Positions 1 to 7,559 of a stretch of 21,680 nucleotides of DNA are shown in pieces (the first letter of the stretch is position 1; every line of letters begins with the position of its first letter). Source of the DNA: Candidatus Hecatellales archaeon B24 (GTDB taxonomy: Archaea > Thermoproteota > Bathyarchaeia > Hecatellales > Hecatellaceae); NCBI GenBank assembly GCA_001593855.1, contig LUCC01000019.1:1-21680 (forward strand). The letters are read 5' to 3'. Below the pieces are notes generated by a model, which worked only from the letters and a program-made list of their open reading frames with translations, did not search any database and was not told the DNA's origin. The translations under genes were made by a program, and so were the position numbers.

Positions 1-912
1 AGGGAGGAAGGAAGCTTCTATTCAGCTCTGAAAACCCTGATTAAAAGAAGCCTCGGAGAGGAAATCCCGGAACGCGGTTACTCAGCTGAGGAACTTCTTG
101 AAATGCTTGTAGAGCTCCTAGAGAAGCACGGCTTTTACATGCTTCTCGCCCTAGACGAGGTGGAGGTTCTCGTTAGAAAGGAGGGCTCCGACCCCCTCTT
201 CAACCTCACAAGGCTTGGAGAAAAAATTCCTCTTGAAAGGCCTAGACGGCTTGCCTTAATCTTCATCTTCAGAGAGCCTGAATGCGAAGATGCTTTAGCC
301 TGCCTAGACCCGAGCACTAGGAGCACGCTTGGCCATAACACGGTGAAGCTTGGAAAGTACACGCCAGCCCAGCTTAAGAGAATCCTCCAGTACAGGGTTG
401 AGGAAGCCTTCAAAGAGGATGCTGTGCTTCCTGAAGCCTTAGAGCTTGCAGCCGACCTGGCAGGAGAATACGGGGATGCAAGGTTCGCCATAGAACTCGT
501 GTTGCTGGCTGGAAAGCAGGCTGACATCGAACGCTCACCGAAGGTTCTGCCGGAACATGTCAGAGCAGCTCAGCTCCACGTTAACCCTGCTATCCGAAGG
601 GAGCACCTGAAAGCTTTAACCCTCCACGAAAAGCTTCTGCTCCTAGCCGCAGCCCGCCTGCTTCAAAGCTCGGATTCCGCCTACGTAAGCTTCGGAGAGG
701 TTGAAAGGGAATATCAGGCTGCATGCGAGGAGTACCGTGAAAATCCTCGACGGCACACCCAGCTCTGGAAGTATGTGAGGGCTTTATCCGCCAGCGGGCT
801 GCTGAACGCGAAAACTTCGGGGCGTGGGCTTAGGGGGAGAACCACTTTGATAGGGCTTCCTGCACCTTCAAGCCTTGTGAGGAGGCAGATTGAAGGCCTG
901 CTGGAGGGCTAA
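1..912 (+). CDS. cdc6: Orc1/Cdc6 replication initiator, 3' part (5' end outside window)
   Basis: The reading frame is open from base 1, so the gene begins upstream and only about 303 C-terminal residues are visible; the Walker A part is missing. Visible order: Walker B (LALDEVEVLV, near residue 50), a strand at the sensor-1 position, an LDPSTRSTL segment that fits the arginine-finger region, a lid with the GDARFAIEL sensor-2 motif, then a winged-helix C-terminus. Known family role: ATP-dependent binding of replication origins and loading of MCM helicase. Oddity: where relatives usually have an ISND-type sensor-1 with Asn, this protein reads FIFREPE, so it may be a diverged paralogue. The stop overlaps the stop of the convergent prenyltransferase gene by 4 bp. 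The family call is confident; which paralogue it is, and whether it is an active ATPase, is not known. Confidence 0.88.
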   Translation, partial: REEGSFYSALKTLIKRSLGEEIPERGYSAEELLEMLVELLEKHGFYMLLALDEVEVLVRKEGSDPLFNLTRLGEKIPLERPRRLALIFIFREPECEDALACLDPSTRSTLGHNTVKLGKYTPAQLKRILQYRVEEAFKEDAVLPEALELAADLAGEYGDARFAIELVLLAGKQADIERSPKVLPEHVRAAQLHVNPAIRREHLKALTLHEKLLLLAAARLLQSSDSAYVSFGEVEREYQAACEEYRENPRRHTQLWKYVRALSASGLLNAKTSGRGLRGRTTLIGLPAPSSLVRRQIEGLLEG

Positions 913-1721
913 GCTCCGAAACGCCGTTTCCGCTGCTGGTAGATGCGGATAGCCCTGTAAAGGTCTTTCTTTTCGAAGCCAGGCCAGTAAACGTCTAGGA
1001 AGCAGAGCTCACTGTAGGCTCCCTGCCACAGCAGGAAGTTGCTGAGCCTCTCCTCGCCTGAGGTTCTTATGATGAGGTCTGGGTGAGGGTTAGGCAGGAA
1101 GCTTGTGTAGAGAAACTTCTCGAAGACTTCTTCATTAAGCTGGTCTGGGCTTAGCCTTCCATTCTTAACTTCCTCTGCAATCCGCTTGAGCGCGTCAAGA
1201 ATTTCCGCCCGTCCACCGTAGGCTATAGCCAAGTTCAAGTAGCGTTCATCATAGCTTTTAGTGGCGTCCTCAACCTTTCTAACGGCCTCCCTGATTTCCG
1301 GAGGTAAAAGGTCGACTTTTCCGATGACTTTAACTCTGACCTTGCTTTCATGGATACGCTCGTCGCTGGCAAGCTTTTCCAGGTATCCCTTTATAAGGTT
1401 CATCAAACGTTGAACCTCTTCCGGGGGGCGCCTGAAATTTTCGGTTGAAAAAACGTATAGGGTTATGGTTTTTATTCCGTTTAGTTCCCTGCACCATTCG
1501 AAGAATTCCTCAGCCTTTTTAGCTCCTTCAAGATGCCCGTTGAAGGTAAGCATCCGCTTGGAGGCAGCCCACCTCCTGTTCCCATCGATTATCGCTATGT
1601 GGCTTGGTATTTCTCCTCCTTTAATCTGGCTTTTAAGAATCCACTCGTATAGGCGGATGGCAAGCCTGTTAGCAGCGAAGAAGAGTACGAACCTTTGGAA
1701 AGCTGAAATCAGAGGATTCAC
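909..1721 (-). CDS. uppS: cis-prenyltransferase (undecaprenyl/polyprenyl diphosphate synthase family)
   Basis: Family enzymes condense isopentenyl diphosphate onto an allylic primer to give long cis-polyprenyl diphosphates; in archaea these feed the dolichol-type carriers of N-glycosylation. The substrate-binding motif IDGNRRWA lies at residues 45-52, followed by FSTENFRRP and the C-terminal IIRTSGEERLSNFLLWQ and YSELCF segments; all expected blocks are present. I start it at GTG 1721 (270 aa, MNPLISAF...). A TTG at 1769 would add 16 residues, but that extension contains a TATA-like box centred 26 bp upstream of the GTG, so a leaderless transcript starting at the GTG fits better. The N-terminus has a hydrophobic, amphipathic look (FVLFFAANRL), consistent with membrane association. 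It lies just downstream of the coiled-coil gene but probably has its own promoter. Confidence 0.93.
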   Translation of the reverse strand: MNPLISAFQRFVLFFAANRLAIRLYEWILKSQIKGGEIPSHIAIIDGNRRWAASKRMLTFNGHLEGAKKAEEFFEWCRELNGIKTITLYVFSTENFRRPPEEVQRLMNLIKGYLEKLASDERIHESKVRVKVIGKVDLLPPEIREAVRKVEDATKSYDERYLNLAIAYGGRAEILDALKRIAEEVKNGRLSPDQLNEEVFEKFLYTSFLPNPHPDLIIRTSGEERLSNFLLWQGAYSELCFLDVYWPGFEKKDLYRAIRIYQQRKRRFGA

Positions 1722-1741
1722 GACACCGTTCCCACGCTGAC

Positions 1742-1753
1742 AATAAATTATAT
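1742..1753 (-). promoter_or_regulatory. TATA-like box for the cis-prenyltransferase gene
   Basis: On the minus strand the sequence reads ATATAATTTATT. Its centre is about 26 bp from the GTG at 1721, the usual archaeal TATA-to-start distance, which predicts a leaderless mRNA. It lies inside the longer TTG-started frame and so argues against that longer start. Confidence 0.5.
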
Positions 1754-1778
1754 GCCCACCATTAAACAAGCTTTTCGG

Positions 1779-2681
1779 TTAAATAAGCCCCTTCGACATT
1801 AAAAGCTTGAATTCCTCTAAGGTCAGCTTCTTCTTTTTACCCTGCTTGTAGGCTTCTTCCAGCTCTTTAACCACGTCTTTTAAGGCTTCAGCCTCTTTTT
1901 CACGTTTAAACTCTCTCAAACCGCTTTTCAAGGCTCTCTGCCTGCTTAAGGCTTCCACGATGCGGCGGTGAAGCTTGTCGGCTTGAACCTTCGCGTTCGT
2001 AAACTTCTGGTAGGCTTCTTTGGCTTCCCTTTCAGCCTCCTCAAGCCTTTCAGACTTCTCGTCTAGGGCCGTCAGCTTCTCCCTTAACCTTCCATAAACC
2101 TCGTCAAGCTGCTCCTTAACTCTTCCAATATTCTCTTTTAAGGCTTGAATCTCCTGGAAGTTAATGTTCAACTTCTCCACGATAAGGCTTATTTTGCCGT
2201 GAAGGTCAAGCTGGCCTTCCAGGGATTTAACTCTTTCAACAAGTTTTCTTTCTTCTTCAGGGCTTAAGGGGTTGGTTTGAATCTGCCATTCCAACTCTTC
2301 GAAAAGCCTTTCAGCCTTCCCTCGAGGGATGGAAACTTTAGCCTTAAGCCCCTTAAGCTTCTCTCTAAGCTCGTCTCTGACCCTCCGTTTCTCCGCCAGC
2401 TCCCTCCTAAGCTTTTCCAGGCTGGCTTTAAACTGTCTTATCTCGGCTTTAAGCTGTCCCGCTTCCCCCCTTAAATTTCTAAGCTCCTTTTTAAGCGTCC
2501 TCGCCTCGTCTACCAGGCTTTCACCCTTCCTAAGCCATGTTTTTGCTTCCAGGTTAAGCTTGTTCCTCTGCTCTCTAAGCTCTACGATTTCCACGCTTAG
2601 GCTTTCTATCTCCTGCATTAGGCTTTCGCTGTCTCTCAAAGCTTCAGTCTTCAAGTCAATCCTATTTTTACCGTTCATCAC
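1779..2681 (-). CDS. archaeal coiled-coil protein (COG1340-like)
   Basis: This 300-residue protein is almost entirely charged heptad-type coiled coil, very rich in Glu, Lys, Arg and Leu, from about residue 15 to 270. A short break around residues 115-155 (IPRGKAERLFEELEWQIQTNPLSPEEERKLVERVKSLEGQ) looks like a hinge, and the C-terminus is basic (KKKKLTLEEFKLLMSKGLI). This layout and the central hinge match the uncharacterised archaeal COG1340 family; no catalytic domain is visible. The start is GTG 2681 or the ATG directly after it. It is the last gene of the zinc ribbon-CinA-GPN operon, beginning 10 bp after the GPN stop, with GGAGG inside the end of the GPN gene. Function unknown; a structural or scaffold role is inference from composition only. 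Confidence 0.82.
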   Translation of the reverse strand: MMNGKNRIDLKTEALRDSESLMQEIESLSVEIVELREQRNKLNLEAKTWLRKGESLVDEARTLKKELRNLRGEAGQLKAEIRQFKASLEKLRRELAEKRRVRDELREKLKGLKAKVSIPRGKAERLFEELEWQIQTNPLSPEEERKLVERVKSLEGQLDLHGKISLIVEKLNINFQEIQALKENIGRVKEQLDEVYGRLREKLTALDEKSERLEEAEREAKEAYQKFTNAKVQADKLHRRIVEALSRQRALKSGLREFKREKEAEALKDVVKELEEAYKQGKKKKLTLEEFKLLMSKGLI

Positions 2682-2691
2682 AGCTTTAAAC

Positions 2692-3450
2692 CTATTCCTC
2701 CAGTTCTCCCCGGGTTAGAATACGCTGGACGGCTGCGTGCACATTCAAGAAGTTCGTGAAGTACCTAGCTGAGCAGGCTACCGTTGAAAAGTCAAGTCTA
2801 AGCTTTGAAATGGCGTTGAAAAGGTCTACCGCCAGCAGTGCTGCCTCGCTTCCAGGCTGACTTGCCAGGGTTTCCCTTAGAAGGGCTGGGCTCCTAGACC
2901 ATTCCAGTATGCGCTTCACCACTTTCTCGTCGAGTAGGTCTATCTTTGTGAGAAGGTTAAGCTGGGGGAGGGTGAAGCGTAGGTGGACTGCTGAAGCCAG
3001 AAACAGGGTGGAAACGTAGTTGAAAGGATTAGCGCAGAAGGGGCCGTCGAAAAGGTATAAAACCATTTTCTGCTCGAATTCCAGCTCCCTAGCCAAGTAT
3101 GGTCCTCCAACCCTGAAGGCGAAAAGCTCCAGCTGCCCTGGCGTGTCGAATAAGGCGTATTTCGGAGCTAAGCTTTTCAGCTCGTCGTTGATTCTCTCAG
3201 CCTGCTGGGCTAAGAGGTCTGAAGCCATTATAAGGGCTCCGTTGGGGCCAAGCCCGTACGCCTTCATAAGCTTCTCCACGGATACGTAGTCTCGGACGTC
3301 TACGGCTGCCTCGTAGGGCAGGTTTAAGACTCCAGGGTCTAGGTTGATGATGCATGCGTCTTCCCCCTGCCTTGACAGCCATTCCGCCAGGCTTGCAGCC
3401 ATAAGGGTTTTCCCGGAGCCTGCGGTTCCAACTATAAATATGCCGTACAA
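2692..3450 (-). CDS. GPN-loop GTPase, paralogue 1
   Basis: GPN-loop GTPases are dimeric SIMIBI-class P-loop GTPases; eukaryotic members help assemble RNA polymerase, while the archaeal role is poorly defined. Motifs: P-loop GTAGSGKT (residues 8-15), the NLDPG segment near 36-40, the diagnostic GPN in YGLGPNGAL (about 67-75), G3 DTPGQLE, and G4 TKID in place of the commoner NKxD. The G5 region is ACSAR. The start is TTG 3450, the only in-frame NTG before the P-loop strand, preceded by AGGGG about 4 nt upstream. It begins 8 bp after the CinA-like gene. A second GPN gene at 9717-10442 shares the NLDPGVL, GLGPNGA and DTPGQLE blocks but has a standard NKVD. Confidence 0.92.
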   Translation of the reverse strand: MYGIFIVGTAGSGKTLMAASLAEWLSRQGEDACIINLDPGVLNLPYEAAVDVRDYVSVEKLMKAYGLGPNGALIMASDLLAQQAERINDELKSLAPKYALFDTPGQLELFAFRVGGPYLARELEFEQKMVLYLFDGPFCANPFNYVSTLFLASAVHLRFTLPQLNLLTKIDLLDEKVVKRILEWSRSPALLRETLASQPGSEAALLAVDLFNAISKLRLDFSTVACSARYFTNFLNVHAAVQRILTRGELEE

Positions 3451-3458
3451 GGTTCCCC

Positions 3459-4274
3459 TTAACCAAGCCTTTTAACGTTTCCACCAAGCCTTTTAGCTTC
3501 AGCTTCAAGCCATCCTATAACTTCTCCAATTTTTCCCTCTGCCTCTTCAAGTTTTTCAGCGAAGGTTGAAACGTGAAGCTCTATTTTTGAGGTTGCTTCT
3601 TCACCCTTCGGATGGGACTTAATGTATGCTGAGGGAAACCTTTTAACGGCTTCATCTATGGTTGGGGATAAGTCAGGTTCAGGTATTCCCTCCACCAGAA
3701 GGCTTCCTTCAGCATATTTAAGGTTAGACCTTTCAGCCATAAGCCCTGCAACGTGGAGGCTGAAGATGGCCTTCATCTCCGAAGGGACGCCTGGAAGGCA
3801 GATGAGAACCGTTTCATCCTTCCTAATCAGAACTCCGGGGGCTGTTCCAACGGGGTTTGAAAGAGGCTTAGAGCCTTCAGGCAAGGTTGCCATTTTCTCC
3901 CTTTCAGGTGTAACCCAAGGCTTCCTTAGAACTCCCTGCTCAGCCATCCAGCGGACCTTCTCCTCCACCATCCGTAAGGCTTCAGGGTGAAGCTTCAAAG
4001 GTTTACCAAGAGCTTCAGAAACGCCCTGAAGGGTTTTATCGTCGTAGGTTGGACCTAAACCGCCCACTGTCAGAAGGAAGTCAGGCTTCCTAGCCAAAGC
4101 CTCCCTGACAACCTTTGAAATTTCCTCCAGCTCGTCTGCTGTTAAGGTCACCCTTCTGAGTTTTCCCCCAAGCCTTGTAATCTGCTGGGCCAGCCAGTTT
4201 GAGTTTGTGTCGCAGGTTTTACCTATTAGAAGCTCGTTTCCTATGGCTACGATTTCAACGGTGAAGCCTGTCAG
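3459..4274 (-). CDS. CinA-like molybdopterin-binding-fold protein, CTG start
   Basis: The family (CinA N-terminal, MoaB/Mog fold, about 250-270 residues in archaea) is linked to nicotinamide-nucleotide metabolism; the activity of stand-alone archaeal members is uncertain. The sequence shows the first strand EIVAIGNELLIGK (residues 9-21), a segment with NSNWLAQQ, then the signature TVGGLGPTYDDKT, and later PLSNPVGTAPG and the PGVPSEM loop. The only ATG/GTG/TTG start available is GTG 4151, which would delete the entire first strand. CTG 4274 is the only suitable upstream NTG before the in-frame TAG, and GGAGGGAGG sits 6 nt before it. The 271-residue product from CTG has normal family length. 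It lies 21 bp after the zinc-ribbon gene. Confidence 0.87.
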   Translation of the reverse strand: MTGFTVEIVAIGNELLIGKTCDTNSNWLAQQITRLGGKLRRVTLTADELEEISKVVREALARKPDFLLTVGGLGPTYDDKTLQGVSEALGKPLKLHPEALRMVEEKVRWMAEQGVLRKPWVTPEREKMATLPEGSKPLSNPVGTAPGVLIRKDETVLICLPGVPSEMKAIFSLHVAGLMAERSNLKYAEGSLLVEGIPEPDLSPTIDEAVKRFPSAYIKSHPKGEEATSKIELHVSTFAEKLEEAEGKIGEVIGWLEAEAKRLGGNVKRLG

Positions 4275-4280
4275 CTTTGT

Positions 4281-4289
4281 CCTCCCTCC
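4281..4289 (-). promoter_or_regulatory. strong ribosome binding site deciding the CTG start of the CinA-like gene
   Basis: The minus strand reads GGAGGGAGG, 6 nt upstream of CTG 4274 and between that CTG and the stop of the zinc-ribbon gene. No ATG, GTG or TTG lies at a proper distance in the right frame, so the site supports initiation at CTG. Confidence 0.65.
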
Positions 4290-4295
4290 AGCAGG

Positions 4296-4493
4296 CTACT
4301 TTTTGGAGAGCCACCACTTCAAGTATTCCTTACGCTTCTGCCTCCGTTCCTCTCCTTCGTCCACGGGTAGATTACGTCTTCTCGCCTCAACGATTTCCAT
4401 GTAGGTAAGGGTTAAACCGCAGCTCTTACAAGTGTACATTTTAATTTTGGGGTCGTAAACAGTTTCCCCACCGCATTCAGGGCAGTATTCCAC
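4296..4493 (-). CDS. small zinc-ribbon protein, 65 aa
   Basis: The N-terminal half is a four-cysteine zinc ribbon: CPECG at residues 4-8 and CKSCG at 22-26, spaced as in TFIIB-type or RPB9-type ribbons. The C-terminal half is a basic helix rich in Arg and Lys ending KEYLKWWLSKK, which could bind nucleic acid or ribosomes (inference). The start is GTG 4493, with AGAGG directly before it and a TATA-like box at 4541-4550. It heads the operon continuing into the CinA-like, GPN GTPase and coiled-coil genes. No specific family could be named; it resembles many short archaeal zinc-ribbon proteins. Confidence 0.75.
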   Translation of the reverse strand: MEYCPECGGETVYDPKIKMYTCKSCGLTLTYMEIVEARRRNLPVDEGEERRQKRKEYLKWWLSKK

Positions 4494-4540
4494 CCTCTAC
4501 AGCACCCCGAACCTACGCCAACATGGAAAAGTCTAACTCC

Positions 4541-4550
4541 CATATAGGTT
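4541..4550 (-). promoter_or_regulatory. TATA-like box of the zinc ribbon-CinA-GPN-coiled-coil operon
   Basis: The minus strand reads AACCTATATG, about 50 bp before GTG 4493, which predicts a short leader of about 25 nt. It lies in the 120-bp region shared with the divergent protease gene; a GGTTAAAC element at 4566-4573 could serve that opposite gene. Confidence 0.4.
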
Positions 4551-4613
4551 TACCTAAACGCTGAAGGTTAAACATTGATAAGCCAGCCTACACCAATCAT
4601 TTAATGTTAACCC

Positions 4614-5792
4614 ATGAGGAAAAAATGGGCTGCCACCCTAATTTTAATAGTCACGCTTTCAACCTTCACGTTAGCTTTCACCCTCTCCTACACCCAACAC
4701 GTCCAACCCAGAGAAAAATACGAGGAACTTGCCTCCGAAGTCATGGCTGAAATCTCCAAGCTTAGAAAGCTAAATCCCCCGGAAGACTTTAAAGTTGAAG
4801 TTGTCTCCTCCGGCTGGGTTGAAGAGCACTGGGGTAAACCTCAAGGGGTAGGGGAACCTTTAGAATGGAAAATCTACAGGGCGCTTCTACTGGTCCCGGC
4901 TGAAGCCTCCCACAGAGAGTTTGAAAGGGAATGGATAGGGCATATCATGGCTGCCTCCTCAGGTGAAACCCTATACATAGTCGCCGACATGGTGGAAGAG
5001 GCTGAAGAGAAGGTTCTGAGAAGAACCCTCGCCCACGAATCCGTCCACATACTCCAATACGTCAACTTTGAAATCGCTAAGCCTGAAACCCACGACGCAG
5101 AGCAGGCTTTAAACGCCCTAATAGAAGGCGACGCAGATTTCTCAGCCGACATGTTCCTCAAAGCGGAAGGCTTCAAACCTCCTGAAAAAGAACCTTTCAA
5201 GCCTGAAAAGCTGGGATACAGGGAGGCGCTAATCCTAATCAAACTTTTCCCTTATCAGTATGGGGAACGCTTCGCAGGCTTTCTCCACGAGCATGGCGGA
5301 TGGAGCCTGCTAGATGAAGCCTACAGGAACCCTCCATCCTCCACAGAGCAGGTTATACACCCTGAGAAATACCTTCAAGGGGAAGGCTTCGAGAAGCCGG
5401 AACTCCCGGTATTCGAGGAGGAAGGTTGGAAGCTTCTAGGCGAAAACAGGCTTGGAGAGTATTTCATCTACGTTTTACTGGCCAGGTGGGTTGGATACGA
5501 GACGGCTGAGAAGGCTTCTCAGGGGTGGAATGGAGACTGGGCTGCCTACTACACGGCGGACGAAGGCTTCCTACTGGTCTGGGCTACCACGTGGGACAGC
5601 GGAAAGGATGCTGAAGAATTTTGTCAGGCAACGGCTGAAATGGTTAACGCTGCTGGAGGAGTTGAAATCGCGGAGAACTTATGGGAGGTTGAAGGAGTGT
5701 TCATAGCGTTAAAGCCTTCAGGCAGCAGGGTGGATGTTTTCTCCTCTAACAGTCTTGAAGCCTTAGAGAGGCTTCTCGAGTCAGCCTCTTGA
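4614..5792 (+). CDS. secreted or membrane-anchored gluzincin-type metalloprotease-like protein
   Basis: A positively charged start followed by a hydrophobic stretch (residues 6-25, AATLILIVTLSTFTLAFTLS) is a signal peptide or N-terminal anchor, so the protein should act outside the membrane. HESVH at residues 141-145 is an HExxH zinc site, and ALIEGDADF supplies a Glu at 171, 26 residues on, which fits the third zinc ligand of gluzincin proteases. The rest (392 aa in all) has no family I recognise. The C-terminal third (about 300-390) contains a small alpha/beta region with VFIALKPSGSRVDVF. ATG 4614 is the natural start because the signal sequence begins there. It is first on the plus strand of a divergent promoter region and is followed 51 bp later by the radical-SAM gene. 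Protease activity is inferred from the zinc motif. Confidence 0.75.
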   Translation: MRKKWAATLILIVTLSTFTLAFTLSYTQHVQPREKYEELASEVMAEISKLRKLNPPEDFKVEVVSSGWVEEHWGKPQGVGEPLEWKIYRALLLVPAEASHREFEREWIGHIMAASSGETLYIVADMVEEAEEKVLRRTLAHESVHILQYVNFEIAKPETHDAEQALNALIEGDADFSADMFLKAEGFKPPEKEPFKPEKLGYREALILIKLFPYQYGERFAGFLHEHGGWSLLDEAYRNPPSSTEQVIHPEKYLQGEGFEKPELPVFEEEGWKLLGENRLGEYFIYVLLARWVGYETAEKASQGWNGDWAAYYTADEGFLLVWATTWDSGKDAEEFCQATAEMVNAAGGVEIAENLWEVEGVFIALKPSGSRVDVFSSNSLEALERLLESAS

Positions 5793-5843
5793 GGTAAAGA
5801 CACTTTAGCTCCCGCTGCCCCTAGTCTATTTAGGTAGCATAGA

Positions 5844-6884
5844 TTGGAAGTTAAAGCACTGCTTTACGAGAAGCTTGAGAAGGAAGTTGTTAAGTGTAAT
5901 GTTTGCCCTAGGCGCTGCTACGTTAAGCCTGGAACCCTGGGCTTCTGCAGGGTTAGACAGAACAGGGATGGACATCTTTATGCCATAAGCTATGGGAAGC
6001 TCACAGCGTCGAACGTAGACCCCATAGAGAAGAAGCCCCTATACCATTTCTGGCCTGGAACAGCTTCCTACTCTATTTCATCCTTCGGATGCTCCCTTAC
6101 CTGTCCGTGGTGTCAAAACTGGTCTATTTCACAGGCAGGCCCGGCAGACTCTTACTATGGCGAAGCCTCCCCGGAGCAGGTGGTTAAAGCCGCCAAGCAC
6201 CGCGGCTGCAAAACCATTTCTTACACCTATAATGAGCCTTTAATCTGGCTGGAGTACGTGCTGGACACGGCTAAGCTGGCCCTTAAAGAAGGCATTTTCA
6301 ACGTGCTCGTGACGAACGGCTATACCACGCCTGAAGCCTTGGACCTGCTTGGCCCCTACATTCAAGCTGCCAACGTAGACATCAAATCTTTCAATCCCAG
6401 GTTTTACACCAAATACTGTAAGGGAAGACTTGAAGATGTGCTTGAAGCCTTAAAGATTATGTCTGAGAAAGGCTGGCATCTTGAAACTACGCTCCTTGTA
6501 ATTCCCTCTTTAAACGACGACCGCAGCGAAATCCGTGGGCTGGCAGCCTGGATAAGGGAAAACCTTGGAGCCGATACGCCTTTCCATATAAGCCAGTTCT
6601 ACCCCACCTACAAGATGAACCATTTGAAGCCCACCCCGGTAAGCCTCCTAGTAGAATCCAGAGAAATAGCTCTCAGGGAAGGCTTGAAATATGTTTACCT
6701 TGGAAACGTTCCAGGCCATGAAGGCGAAAACACTTACTGCCCCAACTGCTGCTTCCTGCTGATTAAACGCTGGGGCTTCAGCATTCTCGAATGGAACCTG
6801 AACGGTGAAATGTGCTGTCCAAAGTGTGGAGAGAAAATCCCTGTGAAAGGCGAATACCATGCCGGCGGAGGCTTCATCATATAG
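5844..6884 (+). CDS. radical-SAM enzyme, AmmeMemoRadiSam / PflA-like family
   Basis: The radical-SAM cluster motif CxxxCxxC is CSLTCPWC at residues 83-90. A cysteine-rich N-terminus (C18, C21, C25, C35, in CNVCPRRC and GFCRVR) and the conserved ASNVDPIEKKPLYHF and GTASYSISSFGC blocks identify the family annotated as AmmeMemoRadiSam system radical-SAM enzyme. Its usual partners are AMMECR1 and Memo proteins, neither of which is in this window; its reaction is unknown. A C-terminal pair of CxxC-type knuckles (C299/C302 and C325/C328) looks like a zinc ribbon or second cluster site. The start is TTG 5844; the order MEVKALLYEKLE matches the family N-terminus. It ends 2 bp from the convergent kinase-like gene. 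Confidence 0.9.
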   Translation: MEVKALLYEKLEKEVVKCNVCPRRCYVKPGTLGFCRVRQNRDGHLYAISYGKLTASNVDPIEKKPLYHFWPGTASYSISSFGCSLTCPWCQNWSISQAGPADSYYGEASPEQVVKAAKHRGCKTISYTYNEPLIWLEYVLDTAKLALKEGIFNVLVTNGYTTPEALDLLGPYIQAANVDIKSFNPRFYTKYCKGRLEDVLEALKIMSEKGWHLETTLLVIPSLNDDRSEIRGLAAWIRENLGADTPFHISQFYPTYKMNHLKPTPVSLLVESREIALREGLKYVYLGNVPGHEGENTYCPNCCFLLIKRWGFSILEWNLNGEMCCPKCGEKIPVKGEYHAGGGFII

Positions 6885-6886
6885 CC

Positions 6887-7501
6887 TCAGGCTGGAGGCA
6901 GGTTAAGAGCTCTAACGGCAAGCTTCAGAAGGCTTAGTCTCCCCCCAGCCTTAAGATAGCTGTGGGAAAACCGCCGTAGAATTTTCATGTCGTAGCTGTC
7001 CATCATGGTGTCTAAGGGTTTACTGGCTCCCAGCGAGAAAAGGCTGAAAGCTAAATCCCAAACCCTATAGTTTTCACTGCTGTTTCTAACAGCCTGCTCT
7101 CCGTCAATAATGTAGACTGTCCTGTTTTTTAAAATGAAGTTTGAAGGTTTACTGTCTCCCAGACACCAGCCTTCCCTGTGAAGCCATGCAAGGGTGGAAG
7201 CCAGAATGCCAGCAGCCTCTACAACATCCGCCTCTGAAAGCTTAACACCCTCAATGAACTCCCTCTCCAAAATTTTCTCCTTCCAGTCCACAAGGTAAAC
7301 CTTTGGAGTTTTGAACTTTTCATGCTCCCCTTTGAAGAAGGTGTACTCTCTTTTAAGCCGTTCACAGGCTGAAAGCGTGAAGGGGTACAAAGCCTTAAAG
7401 GGTAAAGATAGAATCCACTTCAAGCCTGGCAAGTCTGAAAACTTCTTGACAGCCAGCTTCACCCCGTCCCTCTCAACAATCACCGTTTGATCTAAAACCA
7501 A
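6887..7501 (-). CDS. Bud32/RIO-like protein kinase fold protein
   Basis: A compact 204-residue kinase-like protein. It has a candidate ATP-lysine in LAVKKF (about residue 19), the catalytic-loop match LGDSKPSNFIL (Asp 116, Asn 121) and IIDGEQA (Asp 133) in the DFG position. This resembles the small archaeal Bud32, RIO and WaaP-type kinases; a classical glycine-rich loop is not obvious. Canonical Bud32 has GDLTTSN and IDFGL, so this is probably a related but separate family. The start is TTG 7501 with GGAGTG 12 nt upstream (7514-7519); GTG 7483 is an alternative. It lies 58 bp downstream of rtcB on the same strand and may be co-transcribed. The substrate is unknown. Confidence 0.72.
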   Translation of the reverse strand: MVLDQTVIVERDGVKLAVKKFSDLPGLKWILSLPFKALYPFTLSACERLKREYTFFKGEHEKFKTPKVYLVDWKEKILEREFIEGVKLSEADVVEAAGILASTLAWLHREGWCLGDSKPSNFILKNRTVYIIDGEQAVRNSSENYRVWDLAFSLFSLGASKPLDTMMDSYDMKILRRFSHSYLKAGGRLSLLKLAVRALNLPPA

Positions 7502-7559
7502 GGCTTGCTTCTACACTCCAAATCTGCATTCGCAGCTGAACGTTAAAAGGCTTTCAGGG

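Noticed and set aside
1722..1769. TTG 1769 as the start of the cis-prenyltransferase
   Set aside because: The extra 16 codons are not family-like and hold a TATA-like box at leaderless distance from GTG 1721.
2329..2718. Long antisense frame opposite the coiled-coil gene, rich in Ser, Leu and Phe
   Set aside because: Its composition is what the reverse complement of Glu/Lys/Leu-rich coiled coil gives; no start signal or family.
3197..3508. Second minus-strand frame overlapping the start of GPN GTPase 1
   Set aside because: Basic, low-information translation in another frame of a clear GTPase gene; a shadow.
4494..4613. Possible small RNA gene in the divergent gap
   Set aside because: No stable stem or tRNA-like arms were seen; the region is explained by two promoters.
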